Source of the DNA: Dipteronia dyeriana
Lineage: Eukaryota; Streptophyta; Magnoliopsida; Sapindales; Sapindaceae
Assembly (NCBI GenBank): GCA_032871835.1
Contig: CM065300.1
Coordinates: 66,413,192-66,477,191 of the forward strand
Length of the DNA stretch: 64,000 bases
Reading direction: 5' to 3'
The notes beneath the pieces were generated by a model. The model ran no database searches and was not told the DNA's origin. It saw only the letters and a program-made list of their open reading frames with translations. The position numbers and the translations under genes were made by a program. Shown one piece after another: positions 1-11,030 of the stretch (positions are counted from its first letter, which is position 1; the number at the start of each line of letters is the position of its first letter).

Positions 1-303
1 ATTAAGTATGTTTGGATTTATGGTTTAGGGTTTAGGATTTGAAATGAATAAAGAAAACGAACAATTTTTATTTATTTAATTATTTTTCACTTATGTAATT
101 CAGTATTACATATTTACATGATTGCCTCATTAAAAACCTTACCAAGAAAAACCCAATGGGATAAGAACTTGGTAAGGGAAAAAGAGTGCAGCTGTTTTAT
201 AACTTATAAGTAAATAATAAATACATATGTAAAAGTATAACCTAGTTCTAGCTCTGGCCACTATCTACAGAGTCATAATAAACTCTTTATCTACAGTTAG
301 ATT

Positions 304-1010
304 TTACAACATTTTTTTAGCATGCTCCCAATCCCGAAGGCATGTTAATACCTCCACCATCTCCGGAGACAAACAACTTTTTCTTGGTTCAATTATGCGT
401 CCACTGGTGGTGAAAGCTTGTTCTGAAGACACCATTGACACTGGAATAACCAGTACGTCAGTGCTAAGTGTGACAGAACTGGATACCTGTATGTATAGGT
501 CTTCCACCATAACAACAAATCAAACTCTTCCTTGTCTTCAACAGCATCGAGCTGTGCTTCAATGTACCTAATCAGTTGGTACAAGAAAATGGGTCAGATC
601 TTTGCCCTAAAGAAGTACTTGCTGTTTTTTCATTTTTTTTGCCGTTTCAGAAGACTCCAACTTGTTTGATTCGGCTCTGTCTCCGGTTGTGTTGATTGTG
701 GGTTATCAATGTTGCCAAACCTGCTCTCATAAATACGAAAAATCTCGAACAACTTGGTTCGAATGTCAGTCTTTTGTTCTGAATAATCTATTAACAAATT
801 AATACCAACAAACTCAAGCAAAACTTCTAAACCATATAATTTAACCATAGGATCTACTAAAACACTTAAAGCATAAAGTAGAGGAATGTTATCCCAATAT
901 TTTTTTCAACTTTGTCTCCATGGCAACAACTGCAGCGCCTAGATGTTCATCTTCTCTATAACTATTTAACACTTCAGACATTTCCACTATCTGATGGATT
1001 GTCTAGAAAG
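304..1010 (-). pseudogene. hAT transposase remnant (RNase-H-fold end and hATC dimerisation domain)
   Basis: Conceptual translation from about 1050 down to 304 gives, in order, a GVYYPTS-type segment, a stretch with KYWDNIPLLYALSVLVDP (about 950-840), a linker (848-630), an acidic segment with DLLLWWKTYTYRYPVLSHLA (584-500), and a hATC tail with SSEQAFTTSGRIIEPRKSCL (about 430-360). This order is diagnostic of plant hAT transposases, whose C-terminal domain dimerises the enzyme. The LLWW and SSEQAF segments lie in different frames, so there is a frameshift near 500, and a stop interrupts the segment near 1000. The BED zinc finger and first catalytic half are missing, with AT-rich repeats in their place. 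A non-functional remnant. Confidence 0.8.
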
Positions 1011-1194
1011 ATGTGGGGTAATAGACCCCGGAAAGAGTTACAGTGGCATTGTAAAAAAATCTTTAAAAATTAAACAAAAAACTTTGTCACATACCAATCG
1101 TCTATGGTAAGTGTTTTTGCTTCTAGACGACTTGTTTCAACCAATTTCATGTTATAAAAACATGTAATGGTTGTATCAAATCCTAATCTATTAA

Positions 1195-1705
1195 TAAAAA
1201 ATATTAAATTCACTACTACAAATAAAATTGATAAATTTACTAACAACACATATGAAATGAAATACTACACATAAAAATCTTAATATACTAATAACACTTA
1301 TTAAAATTAACCACTACACTAAAAATTCATAATATACTGAAAAAAAATATTATAATAAACAACTACACAAAAAAATTCATAATCTACTGACAAAAAATAT
1401 TAAATTCACTACTACAAATTAAATTGATAAATTTACTAACAACAAATATTAAATTAAACACTACACATAAAAATCTTAATTTACAAATAAAACTTATTCA
1501 AACTAACTACTACACTTAAAATTCATAATTTATGAACAAAAAATATTAAACAAAACTACTACACTTATCATTCATAATTTACTTATTAAAAAAATTAAAT
1601 TCAGTAATACAAATTAACTTTCTAAATTTACTAATAACAAATATTAAAATTACTACTAAACTTAAAAATCTTAATATACTAAACAAATAATATTAACATT
1701 AAAGC
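1195..1705. repeat. AT-rich tandem repeat, ~195-bp unit, about 2.6 copies
   Basis: ATTAAATTCACTACTACAAA recurs at 1202 and 1398 and, diverged, near 1594, giving a period of about 195-196 bp. Within the unit, shorter modules of about 49 bp carry a CTACAC...CATAAT/TTAATATAC pattern. The array sits where the N-terminal half of the hAT transposase should be. It looks like amplified filler inside a deletion derivative. No coding potential. Confidence 0.7.
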
Positions 1706-1993
1706 CTAAAAATTGATAAACTAACTAAATAAAAATATTTTCATTTAGTAACTACATTCTAAACATAAACATATAAATTTACTATGAAAAAATGTTTGAG
1801 AAAAAGTAATAACAAAATTATACTTTTAAAATTTGGTGTGTTGGTGGAAAATGTAGAGAATTTTGTAGAGAGGGTAATAATGAAATTGAATGAAAAAGTG
1901 TAGAGAATTGGAGAATATAGAGATTGAGATTTGCGAGAATGAGAGATTGAAAGAATGATAAAGAGAGTGAATGAAAAATTAAATGGATGGAAG

Positions 1994-2001
1994 TATTTAT
2001 A
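1994..2001 (-). promoter_or_regulatory. TATA box of the left hAT element
   Basis: The minus strand reads TATAAATA here, followed by a pyrimidine-rich leader. The right-hand hAT has the identical octamer at 61455-61462 in the equivalent position, between the subterminal repeats and the leader, which supports a shared core promoter. Confidence 0.55.
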
Positions 2002-2078
2002 GAAAAAATTGATTTGTGGGTCAAAAATCAAAATGTTATTTAAAAGATTTCAGGGGTTGTTTTTGTATTTTTTTTGCT

Positions 2079-2360
2079 CCAACGGCTGGATTTTGAATTC
2101 CAGCCGTTGGAGGGAATTTAAAAAATAAAAAATAATAAAATAATAAAAATAACCGGTTGATATCACGGACCGGCAGACCGGTTCAAGGCCCTGACACACC
2201 GGCTTAGCGGCCGTGGCGAACCGGCTCACCGGACCTTGTACCAGCGGCCCAGCACGAGGATTGTCACGGACCGGGCCTCAGCCTGGCCCGCTTTCTTCAC
2301 GGATCGTGCCAAACACGGTCCATTGGCTTCGTGGATCGACCAGTCAGGCCGGTCCATTGT
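2079..2360. repeat. GC-rich hAT subterminal region with promoter-proximal inverted repeat
   Basis: An 11-bp inverted repeat, CCAACGGCTGG (2079-2089) and CCAGCCGTTGG (2100-2110), lies just upstream of the TATA box. It is followed by many short CCGG/ACCGG/GGACCG motifs in both orientations up to about 2360. hAT elements commonly carry clustered subterminal motifs bound by transposase, and the right-hand copy has an equivalent AACCG-rich cluster at 61115-61330. Transposase binding is inferred from family knowledge. Confidence 0.55.
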
Positions 2361-3791
2361 TACACTATTATATCAGAAGCATGTTGACGTAACACTCTGA
2401 CCCACTTTACCCCAGATTTTTTGATAAAGCAGAGCCGAAAGACCATCCGGTCTCGGAGATTTTGTGGGATACACCTTCCAAATTTTGTCCGCCAGGAATG
2501 GCCTGCTAAGTAAAATACGGCTTCTCTCTGATAGATGACAAGTGATAGAGTCAGACACCCTCTCAAAATCCTCCAAACTGAGCTCCGTAGAGCAGAATAA
2601 ATTGCCAAAGTACTGTACAATAATTTTCTCCAGTTCCTACCGATCAGATTGCCGCTCACCACTATCATATTGTCAAACCCGTAATTTTATTCCTCTTTCG
2701 TCTGCCAGAAGCTTTCCAATGAAAAAACCTTATGTTTCGGTCTAGCCCTTTGCTTCTAGTAGCGTTCCTCTTCCTCAAGGATTTTATCCAACCTATTCTC
2801 AATTTGCCTGACATTATGCCAGGAACCAGGACAAATATTATTGGTAGCCCAGTTAAGTTCCCGTTGACAGTCCGAAATCTCCTTTTGTAGCCGCCTCCTA
2901 TTTTGCGCATTCCAAACCGTGAGCTTACTATTACATGTCTCAATGTTTGCGACAATATCAGACATTGTACACGCACCTGATGAAGATGAAGTCCCCCAAT
3001 TACAGTCAATCAAAGACCAGCAACCCTCCTCCTCAACCCAGCGAGCTTCAAAATGGAATCTCCTATTGTTGCGATCATTCCCTTGGTACCTTCGCCAAAT
3101 AGATATTTCCACCAAAAAAGGTCTGTGGTCGGATCTCCAGAAATCCAGGTGTCTAAGGGAAACGGAACAACTGACTCCACCTGAAGCACCCCAGTCCTCG
3201 ATCCAGCCTTTCTTGAATCAACTGATCATCATCGCGTTTGTTCGACAAGGTAAAGTGAGGTCCCAGGAATCCCAAATCTTCTAACCCACAGTAGTCAATT
3301 GCCTCCCTAAAATCATTTATCATATGTTACTCCCTAGCCTGCCCACCTTCCTTTTCCGAATCACACAAAATTTCATTGAAATCGTCCACGCATAACCATG
3401 GCATATCCGCTAATTCATTGAGGCGTCTCATGAGTGTTCATGAGTGACGACATTGATTTGTTTCCGGGTGCCCATAGAATCCAGTGAGTCTCCAATTAAT
3501 CAAACCATGAGAGATCACCTTGACATCTATACAGGATTGAGTATGGGATATAAGATCAACTGAGACATCATTCTTCCACAACATGCAAATCCCCTCACTC
3601 CATCCAACACTGTTTACAACCAATTTACCACTAAACCCAAGCTTCACACAAATTGATTCTATGACAACTTGAGTAACTTTTGTTTCGAAGAGGATCAACA
3701 TATATTGGTTATGGTTCTGCTTAATGTTAAGCAGCGTACGGAACGCCCGGCCATTACCTAATCCCCGGACGTTCCATACTATGATATTCAT
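2361..3791 (-). pseudogene. LINE ORF2: endonuclease and N-terminal reverse transcriptase, truncated
   Basis: The ATG at 3791 opens an apurinic-type endonuclease domain (MNIIVWNVRGLGN, then a conserved E in LFETKV). Further on, WLCVDDFNEIL (about 3405-3373) carries the D-x-N motif, and a SDHRPF motif lies near 3134-3117, so the catalytic blocks of the endonuclease are recognisable. A charged linker (about 3115-2756) follows, then a reverse-transcriptase N-terminus with PTKSPRPDGLSALLYQKIW (about 2490-2430). The frame changes near 3437, near 3000 and near 2660. The YxDD region is absent because sequence ends at the hAT boundary near 2361. Confidence 0.8.
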
Positions 3792-4121
3792 GGCTTCCGG
3801 TAAGCCGGTAGAGACCGACTCACCGATATCTCTGATTCATCCTCTGTTTCCAAATCCTGAGAATTCCCGATAGAAATCAAAGCTCCTAGTTGATAATTAT
3901 ACCTTGCAACCCTTCATGCTTGGCATCGAAAAGTATTGGTTCAGTCAACTCTTTTCCCGAAGCCAAATTGTATGACCCCACTGCTTCCACATCAACCAAA
4001 TCTTCAGTTGATCATTGCGACAATACTTTTAAATTTTTTTTGTTTAGATTAAGCTGAGTTTCTCTGGCCTCTGACAATACTCGTTTTCGCAATTTTATCT
4101 TCTCAGAGCTACCAGAGCCTT

Positions 4122-5378
4122 CTAAATTTCTTGCCCAACCTGTTTCCACTTACCATTCTTGTGCAATCTATGCCCTAGATCTCTCCCGGTTGAGCCTCCA
4201 ATTGTAATAGGCCCATTACTCCTCTGTAATAGTAAAGGCCCATCAGCAGTAGGACAATTCTTATCTTCAAAGAGGTAAATTTCATTACCTAGTCTCGGTC
4301 CAAGCCCAACCTTTTCATTATCTTTGATCTCTTGGTTGTCCACAAGTCTCTTTTGGGCCTTTGTCTCGCACCTTTGGTCTACTCTGAGATTCATACACAT
4401 TCCATTGACTTGAGAACAAGAAAATCTGTTTATTACAGCTTACATCTAAATCTTTGTCAACAACGTTTATTCCCCCTGGATTACGGGATTCGTCCATAAC
4501 GGCCAGATCGTTCACAATCAATGTCCCATTTTCTATTCCACCACCTTCCATATCCGTATCTTGTCGGACCGCACCAGCACCAGCACCCCTCCGGCGCCCC
4601 ATCCTTTGAGCCAACAAGGGAGTCAACGTTCCTGCTATTATCACTGCTCTCCCTAATTTGACATAGGCTGTAGATGCCTGCTTCAGCGGCATAATAATTG
4701 AAGTTCCAGCTTTCAACTAGGCCCCAGACAGCAATTCATGTGCAGTTTTGGTATTTGTACATTCGATCGTCCGGTGTCCTAGTCTCCCACAACAGTGACA
4801 ATGATCCGAAAGTCATTCATTCGTAGAAGCATAACTGACTCCCATCCCCAAGAACGTCCACTAGTAGAAAGTGTCATAATCGAATCGTTACGTTGATGAT
4901 CACATGGACCCTATAAGCTTCCCAGGAATTGCCCTATACGCTTCATCATACATAGAAGCGAAACGTTGTGAATCTGCACCCAGAACGTTGCTCTGTTAAA
5001 TGACATATTCCGAATATCACCTTTCCCATTTAGTTCAATCAGAACAATGAGAAAGTTATCAAAACTCCAGGGTCCGCCCGTCAGGACCCTCCGGGGGTCC
5101 TCTATATTCTGGAAGTGAAAAGTAAAATTTTTCTCACTTACAACTTCAACAGGTATACTTTCTCTTATCCTGATCTTTAGCAACACCCTCCTAAAAACCT
5201 CACGATTAATCATTTTGTTCGCTAGAACTTTGAACACCAAACATAATGACAACTTTCTTTCGCCATCACTCTTCAGATCTCCCTCCAATTTGTGCACTAG
5301 TCCCTCAAGTTCCTTCAACGACATAGCCGCACACAGCGATGCAATATCATCCATGTTCATGGTTGCAATATTACCCAC
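4122..5378 (-). pseudogene. LINE ORF1 (gag-like DUF4283 / zinc-knuckle protein), broken
   Basis: The clearest stretch is 5378-4911, starting with an ATG at 5378. It has the DUF4283 pattern, including FHFQNIEDPRRVLTGGPWSF and FWVQIHNV about 85-140 residues in. A change of frame near 4910 leads to a zinc knuckle at 4800-4759, CHCCGRLGHRTIEC, with perfect C-X2-C-X4-H-X4-C spacing. The low-complexity C-terminal part (about 4716-4122) is split over two frames. ORF1 proteins of plant LINEs bind element RNA during target-primed reverse transcription. Frameshifts make this copy inactive. Confidence 0.78.
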
Positions 5379-5450
5379 TCCTTAAGAGAAAACCAATCTA
5401 CTCTCGTTTTAGGGTTTAAGTGAAAACCTAGAAGAGAGACTCCAGACCCA

Positions 5451-5925
5451 CTTATTATAATTATTATATATTATTTAAGAGTTGTATGATTTAACCATAC
5501 TATATTACTATGTCACTATTGATAGATGCAACATTTCAACTTACTGCAGTTCTATATCACTGCATATTCGTCGTTATAATAAACTGATAAACTAAAATTC
5601 AACAAATGATCACATGTGACTAGACATGGACAACATCCTAGATTCTAAATCAAAAGGCTCTACTAATAACATGCATTATGTAATTCACAGTTTTGAATTC
5701 AGATTTTACATTCAGATTGTTATTTCTTATATAGGAGGACGACAATGAATAAAATTGAATGACGAAAATCATATATAATCATAGCCGACAAATGACAGAA
5801 TACGGAACCAGACGGAATCACCGTAGTCAATGGAAAGCAGCAAATATATAATTTGTACGAGTGTATTTGTATATATAATATGTATCGGATTTTTATTTTT
5901 TTTGTTAAGGTTTTATTTTACTCTT
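5451..5925. other. AT-rich spacer with no recognised feature
   Basis: It lies between the LINE 5' leader and the MULE target duplication. I see no coding potential, repeat or RNA gene in it. Confidence 0.5.
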
Positions 5926-5934
5926 TTGTATATA
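5926..5934. repeat. Left 9-bp target-site duplication of MULE (TTGTATATA)
   Basis: Identical to 12484-12492 and directly adjacent to the inverted-repeat start at 5935. The sequence is AT-simple, so chance identity is possible, but its length and position fit a MULE duplication. Confidence 0.65.
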
Positions 5935-6065
5935 GGGCTCGATAAATAAATGACACTATTTGAGAGGGGTGTTGTGCAAATATCACAAGTTTATTAATGT
6001 AAGTTTAAAAGGAATCATTTAAACTAAACAGACGAGAATACCCCCACAAAATTGAAAAAGTGAGA
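5935..6065. repeat. Left terminal inverted repeat of MULE (degenerate)
   Basis: Aligns with the reverse complement of 12355-12483. Shared blocks include TGTTGTG followed by AT-TCAC, TTTA-TAA and TAAGTTTAAAA at 5972-6012. The first shared TGTTGTG block begins 37-38 bp from each end. Similarity is moderate, consistent with an old insertion. Confidence 0.6.
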
Positions 6066-6364
6066 AAAGTTGTCGTTTTGTGAGTCTGAGAAAAGCAACA
6101 GTGAGAAAGAAACCGACGACAACAAAATCGACGGTGAAGAAATCGACAGCTTATTGACCGGAACGGGAATACAGTACATTTCGCAGCGACTGACAAAGGT
6201 AAGTTGAGTTTGTTTTATTTATCGATTTGTTGTTCATACCTTATAATTGCATTTCAGACTTGTTATGTTGAAAGAAATTGTAGATTAGGGTTGACAGTGG
6301 TTGTGGTTTTGGTTTAAGTTTGAAATGAGGTTCAATATTCTGGTATCGAGGATTTTTTTTTAAA

Positions 6365-7170
6365 TAATAATAAATCGAGAATATTTCAAGCGAGATCGAG
6401 AATTTTTTTTGAGAAAGAGTCGAGAGGTTTTTGAAAGTGATCGAGAATGTTTTTCAAAGTGATCGAGCTTTTGTTAAATGATCGAGAAAAATTTTCAAAA
6501 AATCGAGAGGTTTTTCAAAGGATCCATACTATTTTGAAAGGATCGAGATTTTTTGAAAATGATCGAGAAAATTTTGATAACGATCGAGAATGTTTTTCAA
6601 AGGATCGAGATTTTTATAAAATGATCGAATCGAGAAGATTTGTCATCGAATCGAGAAGATATTTCAAAGATTAGAGATGTTTGTCAAAGTATCGAGACTA
6701 TTTTCAAAGGATCGAGAATGTTTTTCAAAGGGTCCAGATTTTATAAAATGATCGAGAAGATTTTTCAAAGGATCGAGAGGTTTTTCAAAGGATCGAGAGG
6801 TTTTTCAAAGGATCGAGACTATTTTCAAAGATTCGAGAATATTTTCAAAGGGTCGGGATTTTTTAAATTGATCGAGAACATTTTCAAAGAATCGAGAGGT
6901 TTTTCAAAGGATCAAGAGTATTTTCAAAGGATCGAGAATATTTTCATAACGATCGAGAATGTTTTTCAAAGGGTGGAGAACTTTTTCAAATGATCGAGAA
7001 GATTTTTCAATGAATCGAGAGGTTTTACAAATGATCGAGACTAATTTCAAAGGATCGAGCCCATTTGCAAAGGATCGAGAACATTTTATACAAATCGAGA
7101 ACTTTTTCAAAGGATCGAGAATATTTTAAAAATATCGAGAATTTGTTTCAAACGATCGAGAATATTTTCT
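6365..7170 (+). repeat. Minisatellite, ~20-bp unit GATCGAGA-N-TTTTCAAAG, left array
   Basis: Roughly 38 imperfect copies of a 20-21-bp unit, for example GATCGAGAGGTTTTTCAAAG around 6773-6812. The array lies inside an inferred 5'-UTR intron of the DUF1985 gene (donor GT at 6199 after GACAAAG, acceptor AG at 7214-7215). Because 20 is not a multiple of 3, stretches stay open for up to 117 codons with a 20-residue period (FFKGSR, FQRIE, FSKDR). I regard this as a repeat artefact, not a gene. Confidence 0.85.
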
Positions 7171-7227
7171 AGTTTTTGTGCAGTTTACTGATGTACTGTG
7201 TCTGTGACATTGCAGATAACGAGCAGT

Positions 7228-8843
7228 ATGAAGGAATTGCTTAAAACTGCAGAGAGAGATTGGTTCAAGGGAAAATTGACTCGACACGACCATTTTAAAG
7301 CCCTCGCCCGTATAGACGATGCACTTAATCGGGTCCCTGAAGAGTTTGTTGTTGAGGATCGGTGTCGGTTCATGGCCTTCTGTTTCGGGTATTTCATGTC
7401 TATGCACCGGGAGATGAAGTTTTCTGGTGGTGTTATTCATCAGCTGCTGTTGCGGGAGTTGGACCATGACTGGCCGACAGATGAGATGTGGTTCTTGTTA
7501 GGGAACGATGTGGTACGGTTTTCGAAGGTGAAATTTAGCCTCATCACCGGATTACATTTTGGAGTCGTACCGGACACGAGTATGTATGTTGCAGTTAAGA
7601 ATGACATACATCAACGGTACTTTCCTGGACATGATGAGGTATCGTTGGATGACTTGACGGTTGTTCTTACCCAGGGAGAGTTTCAACAGGCGTACGATGC
7701 TGTGAAGTTGTGCCTCATTTACATGTTGAACTGGATACTGATGAGGGTGGACGAGAGATTGAAGATTCCAGTTTGGCAGTTTAGGTTGGTAGAGGACCTC
7801 AATGCCTTCGATGCGTTCCCGTGGGGTGCCTACGTTTATAGGCATTCTATATTTTCATTCAAGCATATCTTACCGCGACGTCGTGAGGAGAGACGGCAAC
7901 AGTCATAGGGCGATGTTGGACATTCCGTGGAGGGGTACAACATCTACGGTCTATCACACGCCCTTTTGGTATGAAATTTGATTTCCAACATGTACATTTA
8001 ATTTTGACTCAAAAATTGTGTTGGATTATAACTTTACGTATCTGTTATGCACATATTTTCTTTTGAGGTGATCCCCCAACTAGGTGTCATTTTCGGGACT
8101 CGAAGGGTTACAGACCTTTCCCCTCGGTTGTTGAAGTGGAAGTTGACCAAACAACCTAGAGGGAAGAAGCTGGAGAAGATTTTTAGTGCTAGGGTAATTT
8201 TTTTTTGTTAAGTAATTTTTTTACTTACGATAAGTAACAATGACATTCATCTAAATACGCTTTCAGATGTCGGTGAGGACGGAAATCGTGCCCACAGCAG
8301 CTGAGGGGGTGGCCCCGTACTTTACAGGCCTAAGTGAGGAGGGGAGCGTGTATGTGCAGGATGACAAGGTTCACCTTCCTACTGTCCCTGAGCCGACTAC
8401 AACTGCACTTCATCCCGAGGAGGAGGGTGAGGGTGAGAGGTGTACTGAGACGGAGGCTTCAAACCTTACAGGTCCAGATTTCAGAGGCATGGACACTGGC
8501 GAATCTGAGCCGTCTCACCGGTGAGTGAGGCAGATTAGGTTTACCACCTAAGGAACTGGTTCCGCTACCGGGGATTCCTGTGCAGGCGTTCGACTTGATG
8601 TGGAGGTAAGTGGAGATGGTAGTTTTCTTTTTAGTAACAGGAGTTGTTGATTGTTTTCATAATAAAAAAGTTGCATGATTTCAGGCCCGTTTAGAACATA
8701 ACTTGAAAGAGTTGTGTGAAGCCCTCCGGAAGAGTGAGGAGGATCAACAACAACAACACCGAGAGTTGCTCGATTTGTTTCGGAAGAGCGAGAAGGATCG
8801 ACAGCATCGGGGGCCTTCAGGGCTTCAGGACCCATACAGATGA
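7228..8843 (+). pseudogene. DUF1985-domain gene carried by the MULE, five-exon-like, one early stop
   Basis: Coding starts at ATG 7228, just after an acceptor (AG 7214-7215). An earlier in-frame ATG at 7198 would lie in the intron. The first coding exon gives a DUF1985 domain (CRFMAFCFGYFMSMH, LHFGVVPDT, and DAFPWGAYVYRHSIFSFKHI near its end). A TAG at 7906 interrupts it, but the same frame continues with GYNIYGLSHALL to a donor at 7969. Exon 8068-8193 and exon 8267-8520 follow with GT...AG introns that keep phase. Later segments with LPPKELVPLPGIPVQ (8541-8605) and a charged, coiled-coil-like end (8685-8843, with LRKSEEDQQQQ) are clear but do not join in phase. No Ulp1 catalytic domain is present. 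Confidence 0.75.
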
Positions 8844-8924
8844 TCCACATGCCGGAAGGGCATTTCTGGATAGTGGGGCTCAGTCTCCCCCTCCCCCTCA
8901 GAAGATGTGTTGCGTCGGTCAATT

Positions 8925-11030
8925 GATGACGCATGGATTGTGCAGCCCTATAACGATCGTGAAACCAACGTTGTAGAATATTCCTAACAAACTCTGCCAA
9001 AGTCAACATAGGCAGTTGCCGTGCAAATTTAAGGCATGAGTTTATACATTCTGCAGCATTTGTTGTCATGACCATATACCTTCTGTCGAGGCAGTGAACA
9101 CGAGACCACTTGTGTGGACCAGCATCAATTACATATTCATATGCATTCGGGTGCAAGTTACGTAACTCTTCCATGTATTGGTTATATTGCAACTAGGTGT
9201 ACGCTCGGGCTGCTTTATCCATTATTACGGCCACATCCTTTCTATGATATCTCTTCTTAATATTTTCATAAAAGTGTAAGCAACATATGGTATGAGTGGC
9301 ATAAGGGAACATTTTAGAAATCCCTGCTTCAATGCTTGCATGTCGATCAGAAATGAAAACCAAATCATCTATATGGCCAAGGGCACCTTTCAAGGAATCC
9401 AAAAACCACTCCCATGATAGGTTATTTTTCGAGTCACCGTACCCAAAAGCAATTGGATAAACCTGTTCATTTTCATCTTGTACAGTTGCAACAAACATTG
9501 TGCCCCCGAATCTACCCTTTAAATGAGTACCATCAACGGCAATAAATCAACTCATACACCTCTGGAATCCTCTGAGTGAGGCACCCAACGACATGAAAAA
9601 GTATAGGAATTTACCATTTTCATCGCACTGTAAGTCAGTAATCGGTATGGGATTTTGTTGTTCCAACACGTAATCGAATGATGGCAGCAGTTGGAAGTTT
9701 TCCTCATGCGTTCCATAGGTAAGTGACAATGCATAGTCAAGGGCTTTATGTGCTTTACTGTACATTATTTGGATGCCATACATTGTTTTCATGTCGGCGA
9801 TTATGTCCTTCAGACTCATTAGTCGACCATCTTGTTGCTGCAATCTAGGTGCATCCACTTCTCCAATTATGACTACACTAGCTTGTCGATGCCGGTGGTG
9901 AATATCCTCCAACGGACAAGTGTGTTCGTTGATAAAACTTCGTACTTGAAAGTATGTTGCTTCATCTCTCCTAACCGCTCTTAACTTCCATGTACAGTTG
10001 TCTATCAAACAAACCAGATGTAATGTTGTCTTATTCGACCTTTTCACCTTCCACTTGAAGTTGTGCCGCATTGTAAAATGGCCAGCCAATCTCTTCAAAT
10101 CCTTTTTAGTAGGAAAAAATTGACCTTTGTATATCATGCTGGTAGGTTCATCTTCTACCAAGTTCCTGCTTCCACCCATACCAAACGAGTATGATTCTGT
10201 TCATGGAATAACCCACGTTCTGGCATTCTCAGACTCTGCTGGAGTTACATCAGGCCGGACCGCAGATGTCCTAACTATATCTACTGTAGTGCAACTATAT
10301 CTACTGTAGTGGAACTACATCTGTGGACACGTCTTGCACGTCTTCTTATTTCAAACGATTCTTCATCTTCCTCATTGTTCGGTACATTATGTACCGGATG
10401 CACATTTGCCTCATTAGCCACCTCATGGATTGGTAGCTTATAAAGTTCATTGGTCCGCTCATTGTTCATGTCATTATACATCTCATTGTATTGGTGGTTG
10501 TAATGCCCAGCATTTATTTCAATTTGACAACCGAAATCATCGTCCAGTTGAGCTCCAACTATATCACCATGGTCGGCTACTTCCGGTGGGACACCACATA
10601 GGTTTTCCCTACCGTCATTCCCACTTCTTTCTATCAACAACTGGTTGCTTCCGCTTGAAGATAGAAATTGTTGGGTGTTATTATGACGAGGGATTTCTTC
10701 ACCGATGACATCTCCTGTAGCCCTCTCAATTAAACTAATACATACTTGAGGGATTACCCTATCTTCACCTAGCATAAACAAAACATCGTCGTCATTTCTT
10801 ATAAATGTGCGACATGTTGTCCCGGGAACGATTGATGTTGATTGTAGATCAACAATGTATTTGTTCACACCGTACTTCACAACGGTTTGTAATATCGACA
10901 CCAGCTCTTCGTAAGTTAAATTTCTGGACACATACATTCCTTGGTTATCGGAACCAAGAAACCTCTGACTTTCATCAACTAATTGCTACCATCGACCGTT
11001 GTAAGATATTACTAATCTAACCCGATCCAT
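8925..11030 (-). pseudogene. MULE (MURA-type) transposase, C-terminally truncated
   Basis: ATG at 11030 follows an inferred acceptor (TTTTCACAG). The N-terminal region (11030-10281) is MuDR-type. Next comes a DNA-binding region with KGQFFPTKKDLKRLAGHF and CTWKLRAVRR (about 10130-9970), and then the catalytic region with VDGTHLKGRFGGT (about 9530), YGDSKNNLSWEWFLDSL, FISDRHASIEAGI and CCLHFYENIKKRY (about 9460-9230). The end carries TTNAAECINSCLK and RWFHDRYRAA (about 9070-8950). Lesions in this frame are TAG 10986-10988 (codon 15), a 20-bp tandem duplication frameshift at 10271-10310, a TGA near 10199, TGA 9547-9549 and TAG 9193-9195. The SWIM zinc finger normally at the C-terminus is missing; transposase similarity ends near 8925 at the DUF1985 gene. 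Confidence 0.85.

Larger units (their letters stand above)
1..2360 (-). mobile_element. hAT (Ac-like) DNA transposon, degraded, 3' end toward or past window start
   Basis: Read on the minus strand, the order is a GC-rich subterminal region (2110-2360), a TATA box near 2000, a pyrimidine-rich leader (about 1750-1990), AT-rich tandem repeats (1195-1705) and the 3' half of a hAT transposase (1010-304). A motif with TTACCAAG and CCCAATGGG follows at 120-190. The plus-strand element at 61106-64000 has the same layout. The 5' end is placed near 2360 because LINE coding sequence resumes there. The 3' terminus and target duplication were not found and may lie outside the window. Not functional. Confidence 0.72.
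2361..5450 (-). mobile_element. LINE (non-LTR retrotransposon), 3' part missing from window
   Basis: Minus-strand order is a short 5' leader (about 5379-5450), ORF1 (DUF4283 plus zinc knuckle), then ORF2 (endonuclease plus start of reverse transcriptase). This is the standard plant L1-type arrangement. The element stops abruptly near 2361 within the N-terminal part of reverse transcriptase, exactly where the left hAT begins. The catalytic RT core, 3' UTR and poly-A tail are therefore not in the window. ORF1 and ORF2 are both broken by frameshifts. The simplest reading is that the hAT inserted into the LINE. Confidence 0.8.

Noticed and set aside
1759..2031. Minus-strand 90-codon open frame rich in F, I and S
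   Set aside because: It corresponds to the pyrimidine-rich leader and TATA region of the hAT; the equivalent region in the right copy is non-coding.
6447..6993. Open frames of 75 and 117 codons (FFKGSR/FQRIE-type) in the left minisatellite
   Set aside because: They follow the 20-bp repeat period, lie in an inferred intron, and match no protein family.
6365..7170. CRISPR-like appearance of the GATCGAGA repeats
   Set aside because: The whole ~20-bp unit varies gradually, with no constant repeat plus unique spacers; plant nuclear context.
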